Source: Rufibacter psychrotolerans
Lineage (GTDB): Bacteria > Bacteroidota > Bacteroidia > Cytophagales > Hymenobacteraceae
Length of the DNA stretch: 64,000 nucleotides
Reading direction: 5' to 3'
NCBI RefSeq assembly: GCF_016924645.1
Contig: NZ_JAFFJV010000014.1
Coordinates: 62,001 to 126,000 of the forward strand
Within the stretch, counting starts at the first letter, position 1; each line of letters starts with the position of its first letter. The notes below the pieces were generated by a model, which searched no databases, was not told the origin of the DNA, and was given only the letters and a program-made list of their open reading frames with translations. Below, piece after piece: positions 27,785-36,155 of this stretch. The translations under genes were made by a program, and so were the position numbers.

Positions 27785-29089
27785 ATGGCTTCTTTTGAAG
27801 TAATAGGCGGCCGGCCTTTACACGGCGAGATTATCCCGCAAGGGGCTAAAAATGAGGCACTGCAGATCCTTTGCGCCGTACTCATGACCGCTGAGCCGGT
27901 TGTCATCTCCAATATTCCCAATATCAGAGATGTAAACAAGTTGATTGAATTGCTGCGCGATATGGGTGTGCAGGTGGAGCAAACCGCTCCTGACACCTAC
28001 GTGTTCAAAGCCGAGGACATCAACCTGGATTACCTGACTACTCCAAAATTCATTGAGCAGGCCCGCGCCATCAGAGGTTCTGTGATGATTCTGGGCCCAA
28101 TGCTGGCCCGTTTTGGCGTGGCCAAACTGCCGAAACCCGGAGGAGACAAAATCGGCCGTCGTCGCCTGGATACGCACTTCGTGGGCTTTGAGAAGCTGGG
28201 CGCCAAGTTCACCTATGACTCCAACGACAGCTTCTACCACCTGGAAGGCAAAAACCTGAAAGGCACGTACATGCTGCTGGATGAGGCTTCCGTGACCGGA
28301 ACCGCCAACATTGTGATGGCTGCCGTACTGGCCGAGGGAATCACCACCATCTACAACGCCGCCTGTGAGCCGTACCTGCAGCAGCTTTGCAAGATGCTGA
28401 ACCGCATGGGCGCCAAGATCAGCGGCATCGGGTCTAACCTGCTCATTATTGAGGGGGTGGAGAAACTGGGTGGCACGGAGCACCGCATGTTGCCAGACAT
28501 GATTGAGATTGGCTCTTTCATTGGTTTGGCGGGCATGACCGGCTCTGAGATCACCATCAAAGACGCGCAGATCCGGGAGTTGGGCTTGATCCCAGACACG
28601 TTCCGCCGTTTGGGTATCCAGATGGAGTTCCGCGGCGATGATATTTTCATCCCGGCGCAGGACCACTACGAGATTGACACCTACATTGACGGTAGCATCC
28701 TGACCGTGTCTGACCATACCTGGCCGGGCTTCACTCCAGATTTGCTGAGCATTGCGCTGGTAGTAGCCACGCAGGCCAAAGGAACCGTGCTCATTCACCA
28801 GAAGATGTTTGAGAGCCGCCTGTTTTTCGTGGACAAACTGATTGACATGGGCGCGCAGATCATCCTCTGCGATCCGCACCGTGCCACCGTGATCGGGCAG
28901 AACAAGCAGGTGCCGTTGCGTGGTATCTCCATGACCTCGCCGGATATCAGAGCGGGTGTGGCTTTACTCATTGCCGCCCTTTCCGCCGAAGGACGCAGTG
29001 TCATCCACAACATTGAGCAGATCGACCGTGGGTACCAGAACATTGATGGCCGTCTGAACGCCTTGGGCGCGCAGATCACCCGTCTGTAA
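27785..29089 (+). CDS. murA: UDP-N-acetylglucosamine 1-carboxyvinyltransferase MurA, Asp-type
   Basis: First committed enzyme of peptidoglycan precursor synthesis: transfers enolpyruvate from PEP to UDP-GlcNAc. 434 aa, inside-out alpha/beta barrel. The conserved Lys is in QGAKNEAL (Lys22). In the active-site loop, where E. coli has PGGC (Cys115, target of fosfomycin), this protein has PGGD with Asp121, then IGRRRLDTH in place of IGARPVDLH. An Asp at this position is known from naturally fosfomycin-resistant MurA enzymes such as those of mycobacteria and chlamydia. Terminated by a strong hairpin. Confidence 0.95.
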   Translation: MASFEVIGGRPLHGEIIPQGAKNEALQILCAVLMTAEPVVISNIPNIRDVNKLIELLRDMGVQVEQTAPDTYVFKAEDINLDYLTTPKFIEQARAIRGSVMILGPMLARFGVAKLPKPGGDKIGRRRLDTHFVGFEKLGAKFTYDSNDSFYHLEGKNLKGTYMLLDEASVTGTANIVMAAVLAEGITTIYNAACEPYLQQLCKMLNRMGAKISGIGSNLLIIEGVEKLGGTEHRMLPDMIEIGSFIGLAGMTGSEITIKDAQIRELGLIPDTFRRLGIQMEFRGDDIFIPAQDHYEIDTYIDGSILTVSDHTWPGFTPDLLSIALVVATQAKGTVLIHQKMFESRLFFVDKLIDMGAQIILCDPHRATVIGQNKQVPLRGISMTSPDIRAGVALLIAALSAEGRSVIHNIEQIDRGYQNIDGRLNALGAQITRL

Positions 29090-29105
29090 GGACCCGACTT
29101 TCATA

Positions 29106-29156
29106 CCTAAAAAACAGAAAGGGAGCCAATATCTGGTTCCCTTTCTGTTTTTTAGG
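29106..29156. terminator. Strong terminator after murA
   Basis: CCTAAAAAACAGAAAGGGA (from 29106) pairs with TCCCTTTCTGTTTTTTAGG (to 29156); the T run is part of the stem. Confidence 0.85.
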
Positions 29157-29187
29157 TGCTATTTGTCGCATTTCTTTCGGTGCTCTG

Positions 29188-29222
29188 ATTTTAGCCTATT
29201 TTCCAGAGAAATGCCTAAAAAT
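29188..29222. repeat. Copy of the dispersed palindromic repeat
   Basis: ATTTTAGCCTATTTTCC then AGAGAAATGCCTAAAAAT: same layout as the other copies with weaker arms. Located between murA and the DUF4349 gene. Confidence 0.55.
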
Positions 29223-29361
29223 GAAAAGTTTACGGCGCTTGTGATTCTACCTGAAGTAGTCCAACAAACGGGCCTGAAACGGCTTTCCAGCAACTTTTAT
29301 TGTGCTCCGTTTTTGGGTTACCTTTTTGATGGTGAGCGGATTAAGAAGAAAAATCCAGCCT

Positions 29362-30168
29362 ATGAAAACCATCTTCCGGCACTCCTTTCCCCTGCTGTTC
29401 GGGGCCTCTCTCCTGTTCTTTTCCGGCTGCCAAGGCCAGCAGGAAATGTCAGTCAATGAAGCAGCCGCTTCTGTAGATTCTGCTGAGACCAACGTTGCCA
29501 AAGAGCAAAAAGCAGAGGGCAAACCCACCCACGTCATCCGGCAGGCGGAGGTCAAATTTAAGGTTGAAAACCTGACAGCCAGCACCCAACGGGTAGAAAC
29601 GCTGGTGGAACACTCGGGAGCCACTTTGGCCAATTCAAACCAGCACCAGACCGACGATACCAGAACCGCTGATTTCGTGATCAGGGTACAGCCTGAGAAA
29701 TTCCTGCCTTTGCTGCAGCAAATCCAGAAAGAAAGTATGCAGCTTGACGTGCGCACCATCACCACCGATGATGTGTCTATGGAATTCGTGGACCTGGAGG
29801 CCCGCAAGAAAGCCAAACTGGCGGTGGAGCAACGGTTTATGGGTTTGCTGAAGGAGGCCAAAACCATCCAGCAAATTCTGGAGGTGGAAAACCAACTAAG
29901 AACCATCAGGGAGGAAATTGAAAGCGCGGAGGCGCGGCTTACCTACCTGCAGAACCAAACTGCCCTCAGCACCATCCGGTTGTCTATGTACCAGGTGGTA
30001 CCGGTCACTGTACCAGAAGAGCCAGGTTTCTTTACCAGAGTCCTGGAGGCGGTAAGTACCGGCTGGGAGTTGTTGCTTTCGCTCCTGATCGGGTGTTTTT
30101 ACTTGTGGCCGCTGTGGCTGGTGGGTGCCGGTATTTTAATTTATCTGCGCAAACGGAGCCTGGCTTAA
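29362..30168 (+). CDS. DUF4349 lipoprotein with C-terminal membrane segment
   Basis: 268 aa. Lipoprotein signal peptide (LLFGASLLFFSGC, Cys about 22), a ferredoxin-like beta/alpha half (QAEVKFKVENL, DFVIRVQPEKF), a long coiled coil (about residues 150-205, LEVENQLRTIREEIESAEARL) and a C-terminal hydrophobic helix (LLIGCFYLWPLWLVGAGILIYL). This is the DUF4349 architecture, an envelope protein of unknown function. The start at 29362 is chosen because it opens the signal peptide; the frame extends back to 29302 without adding conserved sequence. Confidence 0.85.
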   Translation: MKTIFRHSFPLLFGASLLFFSGCQGQQEMSVNEAAASVDSAETNVAKEQKAEGKPTHVIRQAEVKFKVENLTASTQRVETLVEHSGATLANSNQHQTDDTRTADFVIRVQPEKFLPLLQQIQKESMQLDVRTITTDDVSMEFVDLEARKKAKLAVEQRFMGLLKEAKTIQQILEVENQLRTIREEIESAEARLTYLQNQTALSTIRLSMYQVVPVTVPEEPGFFTRVLEAVSTGWELLLSLLIGCFYLWPLWLVGAGILIYLRKRSLA

Positions 30169-30191
30169 CCTTTCGGGGCAAATTTTCAGAA

Positions 30192-30232
30192 AAGGGCACC
30201 AACACATACGGTTTTGGTGCCCTTGCTTTTTC
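30192..30232 (+). terminator. Terminator after the DUF4349 gene
   Basis: AAGGGCACCAA (30192-30202) pairs with TTGGTGCCCTT (30214-30224), followed by GCTTTTT. A degraded copy of the dispersed repeat (TTTCGGGGC to CAGAAAAGGGC) overlaps its left side. Confidence 0.8.
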
Positions 30233-30332
30233 CGGTAATTAAACTCAGAGATCATGCAACCAACGCGGCCTCAAAGGGGTCATAAACCTATACACCCAAT
30301 AGTTTTATCACCTCAAATTTCGCCACCCCGCC

Positions 30333-31577
30333 ATGAAAATAGCATTTCTGAAATCGACGTTTCTGAGCATTGCCGGTTCCCTGCTGGTACTCACGGCTGC
30401 CTGTCAGCAGGATGATCCGGCCCCCGAAGCCAACCTGCCCAACCTCAGGCCCCTGACACCGCAGGAAGTAAAAACCGTGTCGGGCACAAACGAGTTTGCA
30501 TTCCGGTCTTTTGCTCAGATCAGCAACCTGGAGGGAAACAAGAACGTGTTCATCTCGCCGCTGAGCTTGAGCATGGCCCTTACCATGACCTACAACGGAG
30601 CAGCCAACGGCACCAAAGACGCTATGAAACAAACGCTGGGCTTTGGTGATGCGTCTGACGAAGAGATAAATCAATCATTCAAAAGCCTGGCTGAATTGCT
30701 GGTGGGCATTGACAAAACCGTGCAGTTTACCTCGGCTAATTCACTGTGGCTGAACAAAGACTTTCAAGTACTGGCCCCATTTGTGAGTACCAACCAGAAC
30801 TACTTTCAGGCCACCGTGAAGGAGCTGGATTTTTCGTCTTCCGGGGCCAAGGAGGAAATTAACAATTGGGTGAATGAGAAAACCAAGGGCAAGATCAAAA
30901 CCATTGTGGACCAGGTGCGGCCCGACCATCTGATGTTCCTGATCAACGCCATCTACTTCAAAGGCACCTGGACCTACCAATTTGATAAGAACCTGACCCA
31001 GCCCCGGCCCTTTAGGTTAGAAGACGGCAGCACGGTATCGCACCCCTTTATGAACCTGAAGAAAGGCCGTTACCTCACCTACCGTGATGCCACCAAACAG
31101 GTCATTGACCTGCCTTACGGCAACAAGCAGTACAGCATGACGCTGGTTGTGCCGGGCCAGAACCGCACCGTGCAGAATATTTTGCCGGAATTGTCGGTGA
31201 ACAACCTGAACAAGTGGCTGTCTGAAGCCGATTCATCGACGCTGGAACTGTACATGCCCAAATTCAAGCTGGAGTTGAAGTACTCTGAGAACCTGAAAAC
31301 CGCCCTGAAAAACCTGGGCATGGGCGTGGCCTTCACTGACCAGGCCGATTTCAGCCGTATGATTCCTGGCGGTGGATTGAGTATTTCAGAGGTAAACCAT
31401 AAAACCTTTGTAGAGGTGAACGAAGAAGGCACCGAAGCCGCCGCGGCTACCTCGGTGGGCATTGTGGTCACGTCTCTTCCGCCCTCTATAACCGTGGATA
31501 AACCCTTTGTTTTCCTGATCAGGGAGAAATCAACCAACGCCATCCTGTTCATCGGCAAACTGATGCGGCCGGAGTAA
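30333..31577 (+). CDS. Serpin-family protease inhibitor, lipoprotein
   Basis: 414 aa. Lipoprotein signal (SLLVLTAACQQ, Cys about 25) then one full serpin domain: NVFISPLSLSMAL, NAIYFKGTW and the C-terminal FLIREKSTNAILFIGKLMRP are typical. The reactive-centre loop starts at about residue 364 with the hinge EEGTEAAAAT (small residues P15-P9, the inhibitory type) and by length alignment to alpha-1-antitrypsin places P1 at Thr380 and P1' at Ser381, before LPP. It is therefore likely an active suicide inhibitor of serine or cysteine proteases, displayed in the envelope. The gene stands alone between two terminators. Confidence 0.93.
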   Translation: MKIAFLKSTFLSIAGSLLVLTAACQQDDPAPEANLPNLRPLTPQEVKTVSGTNEFAFRSFAQISNLEGNKNVFISPLSLSMALTMTYNGAANGTKDAMKQTLGFGDASDEEINQSFKSLAELLVGIDKTVQFTSANSLWLNKDFQVLAPFVSTNQNYFQATVKELDFSSSGAKEEINNWVNEKTKGKIKTIVDQVRPDHLMFLINAIYFKGTWTYQFDKNLTQPRPFRLEDGSTVSHPFMNLKKGRYLTYRDATKQVIDLPYGNKQYSMTLVVPGQNRTVQNILPELSVNNLNKWLSEADSSTLELYMPKFKLELKYSENLKTALKNLGMGVAFTDQADFSRMIPGGGLSISEVNHKTFVEVNEEGTEAAAATSVGIVVTSLPPSITVDKPFVFLIREKSTNAILFIGKLMRPE

Positions 31578-31612
31578 CTCAAACCAACCTTCAACCAACC
31601 GGAAACAGAAAA

Positions 31613-31664
31613 CCCGTTTTAGGGCCATTTACTCAAAATTGGCTCTAAAACGGGTATATTTTTT
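31613..31664. terminator. Terminator formed by a dispersed repeat copy
   Basis: CCCGTTTTAGGGCCA (31613-31627) pairs with TTGGCTCTAAAACGGG (31639-31654), followed by TATATTTTTT. It sits between two convergent genes. Confidence 0.8.
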
Positions 31665-31687
31665 GGAACACCTATCAGGAAATCCGG

Positions 31688-31723
31688 CACTCACTCACTC
31701 ACTCACTCACTCACTCACTCACT
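31688..31723. repeat. Tetranucleotide repeat (CACT)9
   Basis: Nine exact copies of CACT. The minus-strand methyltransferase gene ends inside it: its last codons are GTG AGT GAG and its stop is a TGA of the repeat. Confidence 0.95.
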
Positions 31724-32883
31724 TTTCGGCTGCCCCGATACAGTTCGTATTTGAACAGGCGGCACTCAATTGGGCCGTTGTAGAGCGGGATACGGCGCGA
31801 AGGTTTCAGGCCGATGTGCTTGGCGGCTTCCAGGTTGCCGGTAAAGATGCAGGCATCCCAGTCCTGGAAATTGGCTTTGAGCGTATCTCCGATGGTTTTG
31901 TAGAGGCCGTTGATCTCGCGCTCATCCCCGATACGCTCTCCGTAGGGAGGGTTCATGATCAGCAAACCTTTGTCGGTGGGTTTCACGGCGTCTTTGAAAT
32001 CAAGTTCTTTCACGCGCACAAACTCATCCAGCTCGGCGTACTCCAGGTTCTGGAAGGTGGCTTCCACAAAGTCGGGGTCAATGTCTGAGCCGAAGATCTC
32101 CACTTCGTTATCCAGGTCTTCTTTGGCCACGGTATCCTGATACACGCGCCGGTACAGGGCGGCATCATAGTCGGGCCAGCGCATGAAACCGTAATCTTTG
32201 CGGTACACGCCCGGGGCTATGTTGTGGGCCAGCATGGCGGCCTCGGTGAGGAACGTGCCGGAGCCGCACATGGGGTCATACAGCGGGGTTTTCTTGTCCC
32301 AACCGCTCAGGAGCAGAATGCCGGCGGCCAAAACCTCGTTCAGCGGGGCCACGTTGGTCTGCTGCCGGTAGCCACGCCGGTGCAGCGAATCGCCGGAGGA
32401 GTCCAGGGCCAGGGTCACGATGTTCTCGTGCATGTGCAGGTTCAGACGGACATCGGGCGTGGTCACGTCAATATTGGGACGCCGGCCGGTCTTCTCCCGG
32501 AACTGGTCCACAATGGCGTCTTTGGTCAACTGCGACACGTACAGGGAGTGCTCAAACGTGGACCGGGACACGACCGCGTTGATGGCGAAAGTATCGTTCA
32601 GGCTCATGTACAGGTCCCAGTCAATCTCGCGCACTTTCAGATACAGCTCTTTTTCATCGCGGGCTTTGAACTGAGCAAACGGCTTTAGGATACGGATAGC
32701 GGTGCGGCAGCAGATGTTGGCCTGGTACAGCAGGTACTGGTTTCCGCTGAAAGTCACGGCCCGCACACCAGGTTTCACGTAAAGCGCCCCTAATTCCCGA
32801 AGCTCTTGGGCCAGCACTTCTTCCAACCCCGCCAGGGTGGTTGCAGTCATATTGAAATTGCCGGTTGCTTTGGTTTTGGCCAT
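31711..32883 (-). CDS. THUMP-domain class I RNA methyltransferase (RlmL/Trm14-like)
   Basis: 390 aa. N-terminal THUMP/ferredoxin-like RNA-binding region (about 1-165), then a Rossmann methyltransferase domain with DPMCGSGTF (SAM binding), GSDIDPDF and the catalytic NPPYGER, which marks N2-guanine methylation. In E. coli the homologous N-terminal half of RlmKL makes m2G2445 in 23S rRNA; that target is an inference here, and a tRNA target is possible. The final residues VSE and the stop are supplied by the CACT repeat. Confidence 0.9.
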   Translation of the reverse strand: MAKTKATGNFNMTATTLAGLEEVLAQELRELGALYVKPGVRAVTFSGNQYLLYQANICCRTAIRILKPFAQFKARDEKELYLKVREIDWDLYMSLNDTFAINAVVSRSTFEHSLYVSQLTKDAIVDQFREKTGRRPNIDVTTPDVRLNLHMHENIVTLALDSSGDSLHRRGYRQQTNVAPLNEVLAAGILLLSGWDKKTPLYDPMCGSGTFLTEAAMLAHNIAPGVYRKDYGFMRWPDYDAALYRRVYQDTVAKEDLDNEVEIFGSDIDPDFVEATFQNLEYAELDEFVRVKELDFKDAVKPTDKGLLIMNPPYGERIGDEREINGLYKTIGDTLKANFQDWDACIFTGNLEAAKHIGLKPSRRIPLYNGPIECRLFKYELYRGSRKVSE

Positions 32884-33114
32884 AGAGGTGGAGCGTTAAA
32901 TGGGGAGATTCTGTATGGGGCGCAATTTCGCAAAAATGTACCTATAACGGCAGAAATCATTGCCTTGGTTTGCGGTTTTTGTTGTCGGTGGCGGGGCGGC
33001 GGGGCCAGAATGCCCCCAACAGGAGCAAAAAGCAGAAATCTTTGGCCCTAATGGTTTGCGGAAAAAAGATATTTCCTAATATTGGTATTCTAGCAAAACC
33101 CTACCTTAACAAAA
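32884..33114. other. Divergent spacer before the sugar transporter
   Basis: 231 bases between two divergent genes. AATCTTTG at about 33041 is a one-mismatch TAnnTTTG box for the transporter and a second AT-rich stretch follows; nothing else is recognised. Confidence 0.35.
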
Positions 33115-34410
33115 ATGTCTAAAGTAATGTCTTCTACCCCCTCCAGTCAGGCCACGCAAGCACCGCCTACCAATTACGCGAAGTCCATGGCCATTATTGG
33201 GGCCCTGTTCTTTGTGTTCGGGTTTGTGACCTGGCTCAACTCGGTCCTCATCCCCTACCTGAAAATCGCCTGTGAGCTCAACAACTTTGAGTCTTACCTG
33301 GTGGCCTTCGCGTTCTACATCGCCTACCTGGTCATGGGCATGCCCGCCGGCTGGCTCCTGAAGAAAACGGGGTACAAGAAAGGCATGTCGGCGGGCTTGT
33401 TGATCATCGCCGTGGGCGCCCTGCTGTTTATCCCGGCGGCCATGTCGCGTACGTACGCGCTGTTTCTGCTGGGCTTGTTTGTGCAGGGAACCGGCTTAAC
33501 GGTGCTGCAGGCCGCGGTGAACCCGTACGTGTCCATCATTGGGCCGGCCGAGAGTGCCGCCAAGCGCATCAGCATCATGGGAATCTGCAACAAGATCGCC
33601 GGTTCGGCGGCTCCTTTTATTCTGGGGAGCATCCTGTTGGCCGGGGCCGATGACCTGGTGACCAGCCTGGAAACCATGGATGCCGCCCAGAAAGCCCAGG
33701 GCCTGGATGCCCTTGCCGCCCGCGTGATCACACCTTACCTGATCATCATGGGAGCGCTCATTCTGCTGGCCATCTTTACCTATTTCTCGGGCCTGCCCGA
33801 AGTGGACACCGACCAGGAAGACGAAACCGTGGCGGCCGCCAACACCGGCAAAACCAGCGTGTTCCAGTTTCCGCACCTGGTCATTGGCGTGATTAGCTTG
33901 TTCCTGTACGTGGGCGTGGAAGTGATGGCCGGCGATACGGTAATCAGCTATGCTTCCAGCCAGGGCATTCCGCTGGATGAGGCCACGCGCTTCACCACCT
34001 TCACCCTGTGGGCCATGATTGCCGGTTACGTGATCGGGATCATTGCCATTCCCAAGTATCTGAGCCAGCAGAAAGCCCTGCAGATCTGCGCCGTTTTAGG
34101 GGTGATTTTCACCTTATCGGCCATTTTCACCGATGGCTACGTGTCGGTGCTGAGCATCTCTTTGCTGGGTCTGGCCAACTCGCTTATGTGGCCCGCCATT
34201 TTCCCGCTGGCCATCGCGGATCTGGGTCGGTTCACCAAAATGGGTTCCTCGCTGCTCATCATGGGCATTGCCGGCGGGGCCCTGCTGCCGCTCCTCTACG
34301 GTTACCTGGCCGACGTGATGAACCCGCAGCAAGCCTACTGGATGATGGTGCCTTGCTACCTGTTCATCCTGTATTTCGCGGCGGTGGGCTATAGAATCAG
34401 AACCAGATAG
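33115..34410 (+). CDS. FucP-type sugar:H+ symporter (MFS)
   Basis: 431 aa, twelve predicted membrane helices. N-terminal FFVFGFVTWLNSVLIPYLK and VQGTGLTVLQAAVNPY are hallmarks of the FHS family (L-fucose permease, glucose/galactose transporters of Bacteroidota). The second half begins after an acidic/Thr-rich cytoplasmic loop (EVDTDQEDETVAAAN). Substrate is probably a hexose; glucose/galactose is likelier than fucose because no fucose genes are nearby. Starts from ATG at 33115; terminator downstream. Confidence 0.9.
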   Translation: MSKVMSSTPSSQATQAPPTNYAKSMAIIGALFFVFGFVTWLNSVLIPYLKIACELNNFESYLVAFAFYIAYLVMGMPAGWLLKKTGYKKGMSAGLLIIAVGALLFIPAAMSRTYALFLLGLFVQGTGLTVLQAAVNPYVSIIGPAESAAKRISIMGICNKIAGSAAPFILGSILLAGADDLVTSLETMDAAQKAQGLDALAARVITPYLIIMGALILLAIFTYFSGLPEVDTDQEDETVAAANTGKTSVFQFPHLVIGVISLFLYVGVEVMAGDTVISYASSQGIPLDEATRFTTFTLWAMIAGYVIGIIAIPKYLSQQKALQICAVLGVIFTLSAIFTDGYVSVLSISLLGLANSLMWPAIFPLAIADLGRFTKMGSSLLIMGIAGGALLPLLYGYLADVMNPQQAYWMMVPCYLFILYFAAVGYRIRTR

Positions 34411-34417
34411 TTTACCC

Positions 34418-34485
34418 CTTTCAGAGCTGTTTTCCTGAAAACGGCCCCTAAACAGAAAAGCCACCCCATAACGGGTGGCTTTTTC
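34418..34485 (+). terminator. Dispersed repeat copy followed by terminator
   Basis: A repeat copy at 34418-34453 (TTTCAGAGCTGTTTTCC, GAAAACGGCCCCTAAAC) is followed by AAAAGCCACCC (34456-34466) pairing with GGGTGGCTTTTT (34473-34484). Confidence 0.85.
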
Positions 34486-34521
34486 TATTGCTTACTATTT
34501 CAAAAACAATCTACGACAGAA

Positions 34522-34571
34522 TGAAATAAACTTTTCGATACTTACTATTAAGTATTGAAAAGTTTATTTCA
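34522..34571. repeat. 22-base near-perfect inverted repeat at the edge of the AT-rich island
   Basis: Left arm 34522-34543 and right arm 34550-34571 are inverse copies with one mismatch and a 6-base loop (ACTATT). It stands where the base composition drops, 83 bases before the NACHT-type gene. No T run follows it on the plus strand, so a regulatory hairpin, binding site or recombination footprint is as likely as a terminator. Confidence 0.8.
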
Positions 34572-34653
34572 GAAAATTAAATTTATTCAACCACTCTTCT
34601 AATTCAGAACTTAAATATCTTTTTTATTATAAACTAAATAATTAAATAAAAAC

Positions 34654-36045
34654 ATGGAAACTAAAAACCAACCCCAAAGCTCTATTAAAAAGAAATGGCA
34701 TCAAAGTTTATGGATAAAAATAACAACATTCACAGGAGGAGTGATTCTAATTGCTCAACTTACAGACGGCTTAATAATTATAAAAGGGGTTTTGCCAGAC
34801 TTCAAAAAAGAAATAGAAATCGTAGACCCCCATATAACTTATTTATCTAAAATTATTGATTCAGATAGAACAAAAGTAATAGAAGCTGACGAAAATATTA
34901 TTTTTGATAAGAGTAATGAATCCTTTTTACATCCAAATCTTGTTGATTATTACATAGATTTAAACAAAGAAATTTTTAATTTCATATACACAAATACACA
35001 AAGAAACAAGAGTAGCATAACTTATTTGATAGCACCAGCCGGCTCAGGTAAAAGCTTCCTCATGAATCGTTTTGATGCTAATCATTATAAAGTTACAATG
35101 CTTGATTTAGCAAGAATAGTAGATAGAAGTAACTTAAATCCAATATTTTTCACTTTGGAACCAGATTTAACTACTTCAAACAGTGACAACAAATATACTT
35201 TCAACGAAATGCCTAACCTTAAACCTGAAGTTGCACATGATTTTGATTTTAGTAAGCTTTTAAGTTTTGCTAATTACAACATTAACAACACCGATAGCAG
35301 ACCACAACTAATACTGATTGATGGTTTAGATGAGGTACATCCTAATCTTTCCAAAAGGGTTCTTGAAATAACTCACACTTACATAAACAATAGTTCTTTA
35401 CCTCTACAGGCTATAATTGCAGGAAGACCTGAAGGTTTTAGACCTTTTTTGACCAGCCGATTTAGAAGTACAACACCAAAATATATAACACGCACCCACA
35501 TTTTACAAACACCTATTTTAAAAACTAAAGGAGACTTAAGAATAGCTATAAAAAATTACAACGACTATACAGAGGGAGAGAAAATTGATGAATTATCAAC
35601 CTTAGAAAACATAATTAACACATTAGAAGATGATCCTTTATTTCCTTATTACAGTGGAAATCTAAGTATTCTTACATTCATCATCCAAGAATGCTCTAAG
35701 AATAAGTATTCAATTAATGATTTACACAAAAGAATACTTTCTAACATTCTTGCAAGAAATAACAAGAAAATGGGTAGACCAAACTATGATGATGAAATCT
35801 ACTATAACCTAATAAAAGCTTCCATAATAAAATACAAGAACAAGGTTGATTCAATAGGATATTTTGAAGTAAGCCCCAACGATGAAGTAACTGTAGTTCA
35901 AAATTTAACCTCTGGACCTAGAAGATTTACAGTAAAAGTCACTTCATTATTAAATAGAAGCGGAATAATTTTTTTAAATCCAATTAGTTTAGAATCTACT
36001 AAATATAAATTTGAGCCATATTGGATTATAAATCAATTTGATTAA
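34654..36045 (+). CDS. Membrane-anchored NACHT-type P-loop NTPase (candidate defence gene)
   Basis: 463 aa. Basic N-terminus, then one predicted membrane helix (about residues 20-46), a 70-residue linker, and a STAND/NACHT-type ATPase: Walker A APAGSGKS (127-134), Walker B with the NACHT signature LILIDGLDE (219-227) and a sensor Arg segment AGRPEG (256-261). A helical, winged-helix-like part follows; the last 70 residues are beta-rich. No leucine-rich or TPR sensor repeats and no nuclease effector domain are visible. The gene and its flanks are strikingly AT-rich (near 30% GC in sampled lines) and its codon use (AAA, ATA, TTA, AGA) is unlike both neighbours, which points to recent transfer. 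Bacterial NACHT proteins are known antiphage factors; this one's function is inferred. Alternatives: KAP-like NTPase or an orphan regulatory ATPase. Confidence 0.8.
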   Translation: METKNQPQSSIKKKWHQSLWIKITTFTGGVILIAQLTDGLIIIKGVLPDFKKEIEIVDPHITYLSKIIDSDRTKVIEADENIIFDKSNESFLHPNLVDYYIDLNKEIFNFIYTNTQRNKSSITYLIAPAGSGKSFLMNRFDANHYKVTMLDLARIVDRSNLNPIFFTLEPDLTTSNSDNKYTFNEMPNLKPEVAHDFDFSKLLSFANYNINNTDSRPQLILIDGLDEVHPNLSKRVLEITHTYINNSSLPLQAIIAGRPEGFRPFLTSRFRSTTPKYITRTHILQTPILKTKGDLRIAIKNYNDYTEGEKIDELSTLENIINTLEDDPLFPYYSGNLSILTFIIQECSKNKYSINDLHKRILSNILARNNKKMGRPNYDDEIYYNLIKASIIKYKNKVDSIGYFEVSPNDEVTVVQNLTSGPRRFTVKVTSLLNRSGIIFLNPISLESTKYKFEPYWIINQFD

Positions 36046-36126
36046 TTTCGTTTTATATAATAGTAATTTCCTACTCATTAAATTTAAGATAAAAATAGAA
36101 TTTATTACAATATTATTCAGTTTTCT

Positions 36127-36134
36127 TATTTTTG
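36127..36134 (+). promoter_or_regulatory. -7 box of murB
   Basis: TATTTTTG, 21 bases before the murB ATG, matches TAnnTTTG. It lies at the right edge of the AT-rich island. Confidence 0.5.
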
Positions 36135-36155
36135 CCCTAAATCCACATATTGTTC

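Noticed and set aside
34490..36126. AT-rich island as a complete mobile element
   Set aside because: No transposase, integrase, recombinase or terminal repeats at both ends; only the left-edge hairpin is seen, so mobility cannot be claimed.
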